DNA of 64,000 nucleotides, taken from NCBI GenBank assembly GCA_963931925.1, contig OZ007570.1, positions 53,705,880-53,769,879 of the forward strand, read 5' to 3'. The notes beneath the pieces are model-generated. The model was not told where the DNA came from. It worked only from the letters and a program-made list of their open reading frames with translations, and did no database searches. Source of the DNA: Onchidella celtica. Taxonomy: Eukaryota; Mollusca; Gastropoda; Systellommatophora; Onchidiidae. Shown one piece after another: positions 26,111 through 37,930 of the stretch. Within the stretch, counting starts at the first letter, position 1, and each line of letters begins with the position of its first letter. Made by a program: the position numbers and the translations under genes.

Positions 26111-29100
26111 TCATTTTTTTATTTCTGTCTCTCTATCTCGCCATCATTATTTTTAGTCACTCTGTCTTTCTATCCTTCTCTCAAGCTTTTTAGTCACTCT
26201 GTCTTTCTATCTCCCCGTCATCCTTTTTAGTAACTCTTTTTATCTCTCTGTCATCTTTTTTGGTCACTCCGTCTTTCTATCTATACCTTTTCTTTTTAGT
26301 CACTCTGTCTTTCTATCTCAAAGTGATCCTTTTTAGCCATTCTGTCTTTCTTTCTCTCAATCCACCTCTTTAGTCTCTCTGTCCTTCTATCTCTCTGTCA
26401 TCCATTTTAGTCATTTCGTCTTCCTATCTCTCAATCCTCCTCTTTAGTCTCTCTGTCTTTATATGTCGCCCTTTTCCTTTCTAGTGACTCTGTCTTTGTT
26501 TCTAGCAATCCTCCTTATTAGTCATTCTGTTTTTCTACCTCTCCATTTTCCGTTAAGTAACTCTGTCCATCTGTCTCTCCGTCATCCTTTTTAGTCATTC
26601 CGTATTTCTATTTCGAATTTTTCTGCTTGTTTCTCTGTCTTTCTATCTCACCATCATCCTTTTTAGTCACTCTGTCTTTCTATCCTTAGATCAAGCTTTT
26701 TAGTCATTCTGTCTTTCTATCTCCCCGTCATTCTTTTTAATAACTCTTTTTATCTCTCTGTCATCTTTTATAGTCACTCTGTCTTTCTATCTCTACATTT
26801 CCTTTTTAGTCACTCTGTCTTTCTATCTAAAGTTATCCTTTTTAGTCATTCTGTCTTTCTATCTCTCAATCCTCCTCTCTAGTCTCTCTGTCTTTATATG
26901 TCGCCGTTTTCCTTTCTAGTCACTCATTATTTTTTTCCAGCAATCCTCCTTATTAGTCACACTGTTTTTCTATCTCTACATTTTAATTTAAGTCACTCTG
27001 TTATTCTGTCTTTCCCTCATCATTTTTTTTAGTCACTTTGTCTTTTTATACTTTATTCAACCTCTTGTCTTTCTATCTCTCCGATATCCTATTTAGTCAC
27101 TCTGTCTTTCTATCTCTTCATTTTACTTTACCTCACTTTGTCTTTCTATATCTGAGTCATCTTTTTCAATCACCCTATCTTTCTTTCATTATATTTTTAT
27201 TTTTTTCTCTCTGTCTCTCTATCTCGCCATCATTCTTTTTAGTCACTTTGTCTTTCTATCTCAAAATGATCCTTTTTAGTCATTCTGTCTTTCTATCTCT
27301 CAATCCTCCTCTTTAGTCTCTATGTCTTTATATGTCGCCTTTTTCTTTTCTAGTCACTATGTTCTTGTTTCTAGCAATCCTCCTCATTAGTCTCTGTGTT
27401 TTTCTATCTCTCAATTTTCGATTAAGTCTCTCTGTCTTTCTATCTAGCCATCCGCCTTTTCAGTCATTCTGGTTTTCTAACTCCCCATCATCCTGTTTAA
27501 TAACTCTTTTCATATTTCTGTTATCTTTTATAGTCACCCTGTCTTTCTATCTCTGCATTTTCTTTTTAGACACTCTGTCCTTCTATCTCTCTGTCATCCT
27601 TTTTAGTCATTTTGTCTTTCTATCTCTCAATCCTCCTCTTTAGTCTCTCTGTCTTTATATATCGCCGTTCTCCTTTCTAGTCACTCTGTATTTGTTTCTT
27701 GAAATCCTCCTTATTAGTCTGTGTTTTTCTATCTCTTCATTTTAATTTAATTCACTCTGTCTTTCTGTCTTTCCGTCATTTTTTAGTCACTCTGTTTTTC
27801 TATCTATTTGACAACCTTTTTAGTCACTCTGTCTTTCTATCTCTCCGCCATCCTATTAAGCCACTCTGTCTTACTATCTCTTCATTTTCTTTTTATCCAC
27901 TCTGTCCTTCTATCTCTCTGTCATCCTTTTCAGTCATTCTGTCTTTCTATCTCTCAATCCTCCTCTTTAGTCTTTATGTCTTTATATAATGTCGCCGTTT
28001 GCCTTTCTAGTCACTCTATCCTTGTTTCTAGCAATCCTCCTTATTAGTCTCGGCCTTTTTCTATCTCTCCATTTTCTTTTTAGTCACTCTGTCCTTCTAT
28101 CTCTCTGTCATCCTTTTCAGTCATTCTGTCTTTCTATCTCAATCCTCCTCTTTAGTCTCTGTCTTTATATGTGACCGTTTTCTTTTCTAGTCACTCTGTC
28201 CTTGTTTCTAGAAATTCTCCTTATTAGTCTCTGTTTTTCTATCTCTCCATTTTTGTTTAAGTCTCTCTGTCTTTCTATCTCGCCATCCTCCTTTTCAGTC
28301 ATTCTGGTTTTCTAACCCCCCGTCATCTTTTTTAGTAACTCTTTTTATATTTCTGTCATCTTTTATAGTCACTCTGTCTTTCTATCTCTACATTTTCTTT
28401 TCAGTCACTCTGTCCTTCTATCTCTCTGTCATCCTTTTTAGTCATTCTCTCTTTCTATCTCTCAATCCTCCTCTTTAGTCTCTCTGTCTTTTTATGTCGC
28501 CTTTTTCCTTTCTAGTCACTCTGTATTTGTTCCTTGAAATCCTCTTTATTAGTCACTCTGTATTTGTTCCTTGAAATCCTCTTTATTAGTCACTCTGTTT
28601 TTCTATCTCTTTATTTTAATATGTCAATCTGTCTTTTCTTCTTTCCGTCATCATTTTTTAGTCACTCTGTCTTTCTATCCTTCTGTAAAGCTTTTTAGTC
28701 GCTCTGTCTTTCTATCTCCCCGTCATGGTGTTTAGTAAATCTTTTTATCTCTCTGTCATCTTTTATAGTCAGTCTGTCTTTCTATCTCTACATTTTCTTT
28801 TTAGTCACTCTTTCCTTCTATCTCTCAGTCATCTTTTTTAGTCATTCTGTCTTTCTATCTCTCAATCCTCCTCTTTAGTCTCTATGTCTTTATATGTCGC
28901 CGTTTTCCTTTCTAGCCACTCTGTCTTTGTTTCTAGCAATCCTCCTTATTAGTCTGTGTTTTTCTATCTCTCCATTTTTGTTTAAGTCTCTCTGTCTCTC
29001 TATCTCGCCATCCTCCTTTTCAGTCACTCTATTTTTCTATCCCTGCATTTTAATTTAAATAATTCTGTCTTTTATTTTATTCAACCTTTTTAGTCACTCT

Positions 29101-32100
29101 GTCTTTCTATCTCTCAGCCATCCTATTAAGTCACTCTGTCTTTATATCTCTTCATTTTACTTTGCGTCACTTTCTCTTTCTTTATCTGAGTCATTTTTTT
29201 CAATCACGCTGTCTTTCTATTCTTCTGGCATTATTTTTAGTCACACTTTCTCTCTATCTCGCATTTTTCATTTTTTTCTCTCCGTCTCTCTATCTCACCA
29301 TCATTCTTTTTAGTCACTCTGTCTTTCTATCCTTCTGTCAAGCTTTTTAGTCACTCTGTCTTTCTATCTCTCAATATTCCTCTTTAGTCTCTCTGTCTTT
29401 ATATGTCGCCGTTTTCCTTTCTAGTCACTGTCTTTGTTTCTTGCCATCCTCCTTATTAGTCACTCTGTTTTTCTGTCTCTACCTTTTCTTTTTAGTCATC
29501 CTTTTTAGTCATTCTGTCTTTCTCACTCTCAAAAATCCTCTTTAGTCTCTATATCTTTAAATATCTCCGTTTTCCTTCTAATCATTCTGTCTTCATTTCT
29601 TGAAATCCTCCTTATTAGTCACCCTGTTTTTCTATCTCTCCATTTTCCTTTAAGTAACTCTGTCCTTCTTTCTCTCCGTCATCCTTTTTAGTCATTCCGT
29701 CTTTCTATCTCGCATTTTTCCTTTTTTTTCTCTGTCTTTCTATCTCGCCATCATCCTTTTTAGTCACTCTGTCTTTCTATCCTTAGGTCAAGCTTTTTAG
29801 TCACTGTCTTTCTATCTCCCCGTCATCCTTTTAATAACTCTTTTTATCTCTCTGTCATCTTTTTTTGGTCACTCTGTCTTTCTATCTATACATTTTCTTT
29901 TTAGTCACTCTGTCTTTCTATCCTTCTGTCAAGCTTTTTAGTCACTCTGTCTTTCTATCTCCCCGTCATCCTTTTTAGTAACTCTTTTTATCTCTATGTC
30001 ATCTTTTTTAGTCACTTTCTCTTTCTGTCCCTCCATTTTCCTTTTAGTCACAATATTTTCAATCTCTTCATCATCCTTTTAAGTCACTCTGTCTTTCTAT
30101 CCTTCTGTCAAGCTTTTTGGTCACTCTGTCTTTCTATAACTCCATTTTCCTTTTAGTCACACTGTTTTCTATCTCTTCATCATCCTTTTTAGTCACTCTG
30201 TCTTTCTATCCTTCTGTCAAGCTTTATAGTCTTTCTGTCTTTCGTTCTCCCCCGTCATCCTTTACAGTAACTCTTTTTATCTCAATGTCATCTTTTATAG
30301 TCACTCGGTCTTTCTATCTCTACATTTTCTTTTTAGACATTCTGTTTTCTATCTCGAAGTCATCCTTTTTAGTCACTCTGTCTTTCTATCCTTCCGTCAA
30401 ACTTTTTAGTAACTCTTTTTATATCTCTGTCATCTTTTAAAGTCACTATGTCTTTCTATCTCTACATTTTCTTTTTAGACATTCTATCTCTCTGTCATCC
30501 TTTTTAGTCATTCTGCCTTTCTATCTCTCAATCTCCTCTTTAGTCTCTTTGTCTTTATATGTCGCCGTTTTCTTTTCTAGTCACTCTGTCTTTGTTTCTA
30601 TCAATCCTCCTTATTAGTCACTGTGTTTTTCTATCTTTCCGTCATCCTTTTTAGACACTCTCTATTTATCTCCGAGTCATCCTTTTTAGTAACTTTGTCC
30701 TTCTCTCTCTCTGTCATCGTTTTTAGTTATTCTGTCTTTCTATCTCTCCGCCATTCTATTTAGTCAGGCTGTCTCTCTATCTCAAATTTTTTATTTTTTT
30801 TAATCTCTGTCTCTCTATCTCGCCATCATTCTTTTTAATCACTCTGTCTTTCTATCCTTCTGTCAAGCTTCTTAATCACTCTGTCTTTCTATCTCCGCCG
30901 CCATCCTTTTTAGTAAATCTTTTTATCTCTCTGTCGTCTTTTTTAATCACGCTGTCTTTCTATCACTACATTCTCTTTAGTCATTTTCTTTTTCTATCTC
31001 TCAATCCTCCTCTTTAGTCTCTCTGTCTTTATATGTCGCCGTTTTCCTTTCTAGTCACTCTGTATTTGTTCATTGAAGTCCTCCTTATTAGTCACTCTGT
31101 TTTTCTATCTCTTCATTTTAATTTAAGTAACTCTGTCTTTCTGTCTTTCCGACATCATATTTTAGTCACTCTGTCTTTCTATCTATTTGTCAACCTTTTT
31201 AGTCACTCTGTCTTTCTATCTCTCCGCCATCCTATTAAGTCACTCTGTCTTTCTATCTCTTCATTTTACTTTACGTCAATTTGTCTTTCTATATCTGAGT
31301 CATCTTTTTCAATCATGCTGTCTTTCTATATTTCTGTCATTATTTTAGTCACGCTTTCTCTATATATAAGCGTTTTTTATTTTTTTCTCTCTGTCTCTTT
31401 ATCTCGCCATCATTCTTTTTAGTCACTCTGTCTTTCTATCCTTCTGTCAAGCTTTTTAGTCACTCTGTCTTTCTATCTCTCAATACTCCTCTTTAGTCTC
31501 TCTGTCTTTATATGTCGCCGTTTTCCTTTCTATTCACTCTGTCTTTGTTTCTTGCCATCCTCCTTATTAGTCACTCTGTTTTTCTGTCTCTACCTTTTCT
31601 TTTTAGTCACTGTCCTTCTGTCTCTCCGTCATCATTATTAGTCATTCCGTCTTTCTATCTCGCATTTTTCCTTTTTTTTCTCTGTCTTTCTATTTCGCCA
31701 TCATCCTTTTTAGTCACTCTGTTTATCTATCCTTAGGTCAAGCTTTTTAGTCACACTGTCTTTCTATCTCCCCGTCATACTTTTTAGTAACTCTGTTTAT
31801 CTCTCTGTGATCTTTTATAGTCACTCTGTCCTTCTATCTCTACATTTTATTTTTAGACATTCTGTCCTTCTATCTCTCTGTCATCCTTTTTAGTCATTCT
31901 GCCTTTCTATCTCCCAATCCTCCTCTTTAGTCTCTATGTCTTTATGTGTCGCCGTTTTCCTTTCTAGTCACTCTGTCTTTGTTTCTAGCAATCCTCCTTA
32001 TTAGTCTCTGTGTTTTTCTATCTTTCTCCCTATCTCGCCATCATTCTTTTTAGTCACTCTGTCTTTCTATCCTTCTGTCAAGCTTCTTAGTCACTCTGTC

Positions 32101-32789
32101 TTTCTATCTCAAAGCCATCCTTTTTGGTAACTCTTTTTATCTCTCTGTCATCTTTTTTAGTCACTATGTCTTTCTATCTCTCTATCCTCATTTTTAGTTA
32201 CTCCGTCTTTCTATCTCTTTTTTATCCTTTTTGGTCAATGTCTTTCTCTCTCCTCATCCTCCTTTTTGGTCCCTCTGTCTTTCTCTCTCGCCATCCTCCT
32301 TTTTAGTTACTTGGTGTGTCTATCTCTCCGATATCCTTTTTTAATCACTCTGTCTTTGTTTCTCTCCATTTTTCTTTTTTTTTCATTCAGTCTTTCTATT
32401 TTTTATTTTTTTTTAAAGACACTCTCTTTCTATTTTGCCATCCCCCTTATAATCACTCTGTCTTTCTATCTCTCCATTTTCCTAGCTGTCACTTTGTTTT
32501 GCTATCTCTCCGTTATCCTATTTAGTCACTCTGTCTATCTATCTCTCCATTTTCCCTTTAGTCGTTCTGACTTTCTATCTCTCCGTCATCCTTTTTAGTC
32601 ACTCTTTCTGTCTCGCCATTATCCTTTTTGGTCACTAGACTATCTATCTCGCTATTTTACTTTTTAGTCCCTTTTTCTTTCTATCTTACCATCCTCCTTT
32701 TTAGTCACTCTTATCTTTCTATCTCACCATTCTCCTCCCTAGTCACTGTCTTTTTAATCTCTGTGTCCTCAATTTTATTCACTCTTTCT

Positions 32790-33519
32790 ATCTCGCCATC
32801 CTCCTTTTTAGTCACACTGTCTTTCTATCTTACCATCCTCCTTTTTAGTCACACTGTCTTTCTATCTTACCATCCTCCTTTTTAGTCACACTGTCTTTCT
32901 ATCTCGCCATCCTCCTTTTTAGTCACACTGTCTTTCTATCTTACCATCCTCCTTTTTAGTCACACTGTCTTTCTATCTTACCATCCTCCTTTTTAGTCAC
33001 TGTCTTTTTAATCTCTGTGTCCTCAATTTTATTCACTCTTTCTATCTCGCCATCCTCCTTTTTAGTCACACTGTCTTTCTATCTTACCATCCTCCTTTTT
33101 AGTCACACTGTCTTTCTATCTTACCATCCTCCTTTTTAGTCACACTGTCTTTCTATCTCGCCATCCTCCTTTTTAGTCACACTGTCTTTCTATCTTACCA
33201 TCCTCCTTTTTAGTCACACTGTCTTTCTATCTCGCCATCCTCCTTTTTAGTCACACTGTCTATCTTACCATCCTCCTTTTTAGTCACACTGTCTTTCTAT
33301 CTCGCCATCCTCCTTTTTAGTCACACTGTCTTTCTATCTTACCATCCTCCTTTTTAGTCACACTGTCTTTCTATCTTACCATCCTCCTTTTTAGTCACAC
33401 TGTCTTTCTATCTTACCTTCATCCTTTTTAGTCACACTGTCTTTCTATCTCGCCATCCTCCTTTTTAGTCACACTGTCTTTCTATCTCGCCATCTTCTTT
33501 TTAGTCACTCTGTCTTTCT
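32790..33519. repeat. Homogenised terminal 37-bp tandem array
   Basis: About twenty units of exactly or nearly 37 bp stand head to tail, alternating two types: one with ATCTTACCATCCTCC and one with ATCTCGCCATCCTCC, both joined by TTTTTAGTCACACTG. They differ from each other at only a few positions, far less than units elsewhere in the window. A distinctive deleted pair (TTTTTAATCTCTGTGTCC) occurs at 32,751 and again at 33,005, so a ~254-bp block was duplicated here. The array ends abruptly at 33,519. Confidence 0.93.
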
Positions 33520-34114
33520 GCTTATTTTGAACTTACTTAACCTGAATTGTGAAGCCTGACAAGCTTTCCACCTGCTCTGTGATTGGTAATTTGTAATATA
33601 AACTTAAGTAGAAAATTTACTGAAATACTTTTGAGGAAAATTTCAATATCTCTGCCAGTACAGATAGAGAAAAATGAAAGGAAGGAAGGAAGGGGGAATA
33701 GGGAGCCTGAGAAAGAGGGAAAGAGAAAGAAACAGAGAGAGAAAGAGAGAGAGGGGGGGAGAAAAAGAGACAGAGACAGACAGAAAGAGGGCGAGAGAAA
33801 GAGAAAAAAAGTTAAGCGTTTAAAGGAAAAAGTTAAGGGCTTAAACAAACAAGCAAGCATGAAAACGGCATTAAAAAAGGCAAGCGTAAAATTAAAACAA
33901 AAAGCTACGACTTTAGGAAGGGGATAAGTCTCCTTGATGGATTTTTTTTAGTTTATAGTGAAAAAGAAAAAGCTAAGTAACTTTTTTTTTCCTTTCCACT
34001 TGACTTTTTCTGCCTGTCTTTTTTTTTTCCCGCCGTCTAAAATAGACACTCACATGAGAGAAAGTATGAAAACTGCAGTGGTGGAAGCATAACAGGTGTT
34101 ATGCCGTAGACTAA
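33520..34114. other. Array-flanking sequence with a purine-rich tract; no gene
   Basis: About 145 bp of non-repetitive AT-rich sequence follow the satellite. Then a GA-rich low-complexity tract (about 33,665-33,820; GGAAGGAAGG, AGAGAGAAAGAGAG) places purines on the plus strand, the opposite of the neighbouring array. A 114-codon frame at 33,583-33,927 is Lys/Arg/Glu-rich only because it reads through this tract, and I do not call it. The rest has short T-runs and nothing recognisable. Confidence 0.7.
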
Positions 34115-35010
34115 ACTTAGAGAAGAGTTTCGTACGTCCCTGACCACCCACTGATCCCAGATCCTATCCATAACCCTGTCCTTATCCCTAATCCTAATCT
34201 TATCCTTGACTCTAAGCCCATCCACAACCCTGTCCTTGTCCCTGACCCTAAACCGCCAGTAACCCTTGTCTATATGCCTAATACTAACCCTACCCATAAT
34301 ACAAACTAGGCCTATGCATAATCCTATCCTCAAAAGCGTTGTCCTTCCTCAACCCTAATCCCAAACCCTGTTCGTATCCCTAATCCTCAACCCTGAACTT
34401 GTCCCGAACTCTAAACCTATCCCTAACCCTATCCTTATCCCTAACTCTAAAACTATTCACAACCCTGTCCTTATCCCTAATCCTAAACCTATCCCTAACC
34501 CTGTCTTCATCCCTAACCCTAAAACTATCCCTAACCCAGCCTTTATCAGTAATACTAAACCTATCCCTTACTCCTCATCCCTTATCCTAAGCATTACCTT
34601 TAACCCCTGTCCTATGCCTAATGCTAAACCCACCCATAAACCATGCTATCCTTTATCCTGAACCGATCTTCAACTTTATTCTTCCTTATCCCTAATTCTA
34701 AACCTAATTTCATCCCTAAAACGCCCGCACCCCTGATACTAAACCCTAAACGTATGCCTAATCCTTCACCCACCCCTAACTCTGTCTTTATTCCCAATCC
34801 TAAATCTGAACTTATCCCAAAGCCGAGACCTACCCCTGACTCTTATCCCTAATCCTAAACCTATCCCCTTTTCCTTATCTCTCATCCTGAACATATCCTT
34901 AACCCCTGTCTTTATGCCTTATGCTAAATCCACCCCTAGTCCATACGGTCCTTAATCCTTAATATATCCTTAACTCTGTTCCTTGTCACTAGTCTCAAAT
35001 CCTAATTTCC
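34115..35010. repeat. Degenerate CCCTAA-rich minisatellite
   Basis: About 900 bp are built from variants of ATCCCTAACCCTGTCCTTAT followed by CCCTAATCCTAAACCT, with a period near 35-36 bp (phrases like TCCTTATCCCTAA near 34,434 and 34,469, TCTTCATCCCTAA near 34,504). CCTAA hexamer-like words are dense but never form a clean (CCCTAA)n run, so this is not a functional telomere. The reverse-complement family occurs at 43.83-44.33 kb. Confidence 0.88.
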
Positions 35011-36148
35011 TATCCCCGCCCCCTGCCCTTTCAGCCAGAAAACAAAAAGAAAATTATTAAGTCTAAAAAAAAAACTGTCCAGTGTTAAAAGTGGTCAGGA
35101 CGCACGGAATTCTTTCCAAAAAATTAAAAATTCAACCCAATAAAAAAACGAAACAATTTTTCGAATTCCTCTTTCCCTCATCTCCCCTCCCCTCCCCCAC
35201 CCCCCCCCCCCCCACCCCCCACCCCCCACCCCCAACCCAGAAAAAAAATGGACAACCTTGCTTCCCACCCACCATGATGAGTTGCTGAACTTGTACATAC
35301 TCACAGACTCTCCCCCCTCCCATTGACGACCTGAAACAATGGCAACAGATCAAGGCTGACAACCAAGACCACACACACAGGCAATTGAGATAAGACAGAC
35401 AGAGACCAGAAAGCCAAGGGGTGCCGGATATCACAATGAGATATCTGCAACACAATGTACATTACACGAGATTCACTGAGATGTCTCGAGTTTTTTCAGA
35501 ACTGGAGCTGAGACTTTGTCAAGCCTTGTTCGGTTCGTAAGTTAAAGATTTGTCACATCCCGAATGGGTTTGCCCACCGAACCCTTCCCCCCCCCCTTCC
35601 CCAAAACAAAAACGCCAGCACCTATAGAACAGTGGCTTTAAAGAGTCCCAGCCCTCCCCTTACTCCCCACCCCCCCCCCCCGCCATCCCAAGTTTCCTCA
35701 CACACCCCCACCCCATTTTAAATTTTCAACTGATAATTTTTCATCATTAGACTTTGACACTGGTAATTATTGAAAGAATTTATGAAACTAAATTCCTTTA
35801 TTAATTGAAATCGAATGGGGAAAAAAAAATTCGTGTTTCACCGGATCATAAAACTAGACACAGTGAGTACATTCTTTAGCAGTTTGGAGTTCCTATTCTG
35901 TCTTAAACAGAGCCGTCTTAGCGCATGGGCACGCTAGGCAGTTGTCCAGGGGCCCCCAAGGCTTTAGGGGGCCCCATGCATGCAAACTTACATTGGTTTT
36001 TGAAGCGGGGAAGAAATCCTATTGCTTTGCCCAAACAATGTTAAGACTGCCTGAGACTGAAATTCCTCCCCTTAGGTTTGAATTCCCTCCCTTGGGAGCC
36101 AATGCCCTTACTCTGAGAATCATCGCTATGGAAGATTGTTGCGCGGAG
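35011..36148. other. Non-coding stretch with poly-C tracts; no gene seen
   Basis: The stretch contains C-rich homopolymer runs (35,188-35,235, about 35,588 and about 35,670), AT-rich sequence and a GC-rich self-complementary patch near 35,950-35,980 (GGGGCCCCC / GGGGGCCCC). No open frame here has a recognisable domain. Confidence 0.6.
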
Positions 36149-36319
36149 CACTGGCGTGCAGAAAGGGCGGACAGAAGGGGCGTAGGCCCCGCGCATCCAT
36201 TTCAGGGGGTATCCAATCAAGGGGTATCTAGGCCCTATACTTGAGGCTTGGTGCATACAAATCAAGGAGTTGCCCGCCCCGGGCATGATGGGGCATCACC
36301 ACACCTATGCGCGCCACTG
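36149..36319. mobile_element. Possible small TIR element (MITE)
   Basis: CACTGGCGTGCAGA at the left end and TATGCGCGCCACTG at the right end are imperfect inverted repeats (11 of 14 positions) bounding about 170 bp. The CAGTGGCG-type terminus is common in animal DNA transposons. I cannot confirm a target-site duplication, so the call is tentative. Confidence 0.35.
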
Positions 36320-36439
36320 ACACGGAGCCAATATCAGACCATACGACTTGTTAACTCTTTGCAGTTCACGCATTTTGTACCGTTTCTGAAACCCAACGAG
36401 AGTTGTCTCAAATAATTATTGCATGCCAGTGTCAACTTG

Positions 36440-36600
36440 TTTACTTAGAATACAGACAAGGTCAATGGAAATATTCACACCCAATGCGTACATGTTTGGA
36501 CAACTTATTGAAAGAACACGTAACGCGTTATGTAACACGTCTAAGAGATGCCCGAAAAGACGCCTTTTACAATTGATGGAATGCGACCATATCTGTTTCT
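36440..36600 (+). pseudogene. Degenerate LINE reverse-transcriptase 3' fragment, copy 1
   Basis: Plus-strand sequence aligns by eye to 37,790-37,930. Both contain a GGxxATATTCxCACCCA word, a GTACA(T/C)GTxTGGACA word, a GAACAC...CATGTAACAC-like word and a final TTTAxAATTGATxGAAT. The conceptual product of the second copy ends FQKRLKAHL, which resembles the very C-terminus typical of CR1/L2/Jockey-type LINE reverse transcriptases. The identification rests on a short motif and is tentative. The pair brackets a tandem array. Confidence 0.4.
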
Positions 36601-36779
36601 GACCGTTGTCCCATATGCTTAGCATCTTCTTTGTACAGGCAAATTGAATATGAGTTGAAGAAATTACTCTTTCAAAGGCTTAGGCCTTACCTTTTGACGG
36701 GATAACGCGGGATATAAAATTAATATTTATTATTAATATCAATTTGCTTTAGAGACATGCAATGCCTTTTTTGTTCAAA

Positions 36780-37530
36780 GTTTAGACCACTGAGGGGGAA
36801 TCCCACCAATACGAAGCCTTGACCTGTGTGCATTTTGAATTTAACTGGCTATCTGTGAGTGGGAATATCGTGGTACATTTGGCTGTTTCACTGTTTAGTT
36901 ATGGGTTTTTTTCTTAACCCCCTCATCCCGACTGCCAGATGAGAGCCCAGCAAAAGGAAATTTGGACCTTTGTGCATTTTGGATTTGCCGACTCTCTGTG
37001 AGTGGGAAATTATCTGCATAACTTTCCTCTCACCCAGCCTACTAAAGGAGAGCCCAGACATACAGAGTGTGGACCTTTGTGCGTTTTGCCTCAGCTGATT
37101 GAGTGGGAAAATCATGTTACATGTAGCTGGTACGTTGTTTAGTCATGGTTTATAAGTGCCCAGTTTCCTTCGGTCCGACTACTGAGCAGGACCCAGCAAT
37201 ACGGAGTATGAAACCTTTGTGTGCATTTTGGACGTCCCTGCCTGTGAGTGCGAAAATCATGTTACATTTAGCTGGTACATTGTTCTGTCACGGTTTATAA
37301 ACGCACAGTGTTCTTCCTACCCCGAGTAATGGAGCAGAGTTCAGAGGAATAGAGTGTAGACCTTTGTGCGTTTTGGTTTAGCTGGCTATCTTTGTGAGTG
37401 GGAAAATCGTACCACATGTTGCTGGTACAGTGTTTAGCCCTGGTTTATAAGTGCACAGCATTCTCTCCCACCCCGACGAACGAGCAGAGCCCAGACGTAC
37501 AGAGCAAGGCTGCTGTGCATTCTGTATGTT
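36780..37530. repeat. ~145-bp tandem repeat array, about five diverged copies
   Basis: The landmark GACCTTTGTGCATTTTGG (with variants) recurs at about 36,821, 36,965, 37,072, 37,212, 37,359 and, degraded, 37,508. Spacings are 144, 107, 140, 147 and 149 bp. Each unit also carries GTGAGTGGGAAAATC, a GTACATTGTTTAG-like word, GGTTTATAAGTGC and GAGCAGAGCCCAGA. The copies are quite diverged, so the array is old. Confidence 0.85.
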
Positions 37531-37789
37531 GACTGGACCAGTGTCATATGTAGACTTTGGTCACGATCGTTCTTCATTTCTCTAGGACCTCACTGTAAGG
37601 ACTTTGGTCCTGAGGACTTTGATGACGAAGAACACACAGTTTGACATATTGATTGTTCATTTTCCCAAATTGCCCGCACAACTTTTCTCAAACTTCGGCC
37701 ACCAATTGGTAATTCAGCGGCGCAAAGTCCGGATGGTTTAGTATATTATGCAGGTAAACAGCCAGCACAGCACTGCGCCATGGTCCACA

Positions 37790-37930
37790 ACGACAGAACG
37801 GGGATATTCGCACCCACAGTGTACACGTCTGGACAGCTTAACTATAAGAACACTCAACACATCATGTAACACTTTTCAGAAACGCCTGAAAGCACACCTT
37901 TAGAATTGATAGAATATAACCACGGCTTAA
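37790..37930 (+). pseudogene. Degenerate LINE reverse-transcriptase 3' fragment, copy 2
   Basis: This is the homologue of the fragment at 36,440-36,600, on the same strand and beyond the 145-bp array. The frame ...RTLNTSCNTFQKRLKAHL then stop looks like the tail of a LINE reverse transcriptase. Two similar tails flanking the array suggest that the intervening repeats belong to the 3' region of the same element, or that the pair is a duplication. Tentative. Confidence 0.4.

Larger units (their letters stand above)
14000..33519. repeat. 37-bp pyrimidine-rich satellite, right block
   Basis: This is the continuation of the same 37-bp satellite after the LINE insertion, with the same unit variants and polarity. 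It ends at a fairly sharp boundary around 33,519, where CTTATTTTGAACTTACTTAA begins non-repetitive sequence. Between about 19.4 and 32.6 kb the units are more diverged and more often interrupted by T-runs than in the left block. The final ~0.7 kb is much more uniform. No gene is seen in it. Confidence 0.96.

Noticed and set aside
1-33519. CRISPR array
   Set aside because: Units are contiguous tandem repeats without unique spacers, and the context is eukaryotic with no cas genes.
1-33519. Calling the satellite a centromere
   Set aside because: Size and higher-order structure are suggestive, but nothing in the sequence shows centromere function. It remains a hypothesis needing localisation data.
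33583-33927. 114-codon Lys/Arg/Glu-rich frame
   Set aside because: Most of it translates a GA-rich low-complexity tract; no recognisable domain.
34115-35010. A chromosome-end telomere
   Set aside because: The CCCTAA words are degenerate, never form a pure run, and are flanked on both sides by long unrelated sequence.
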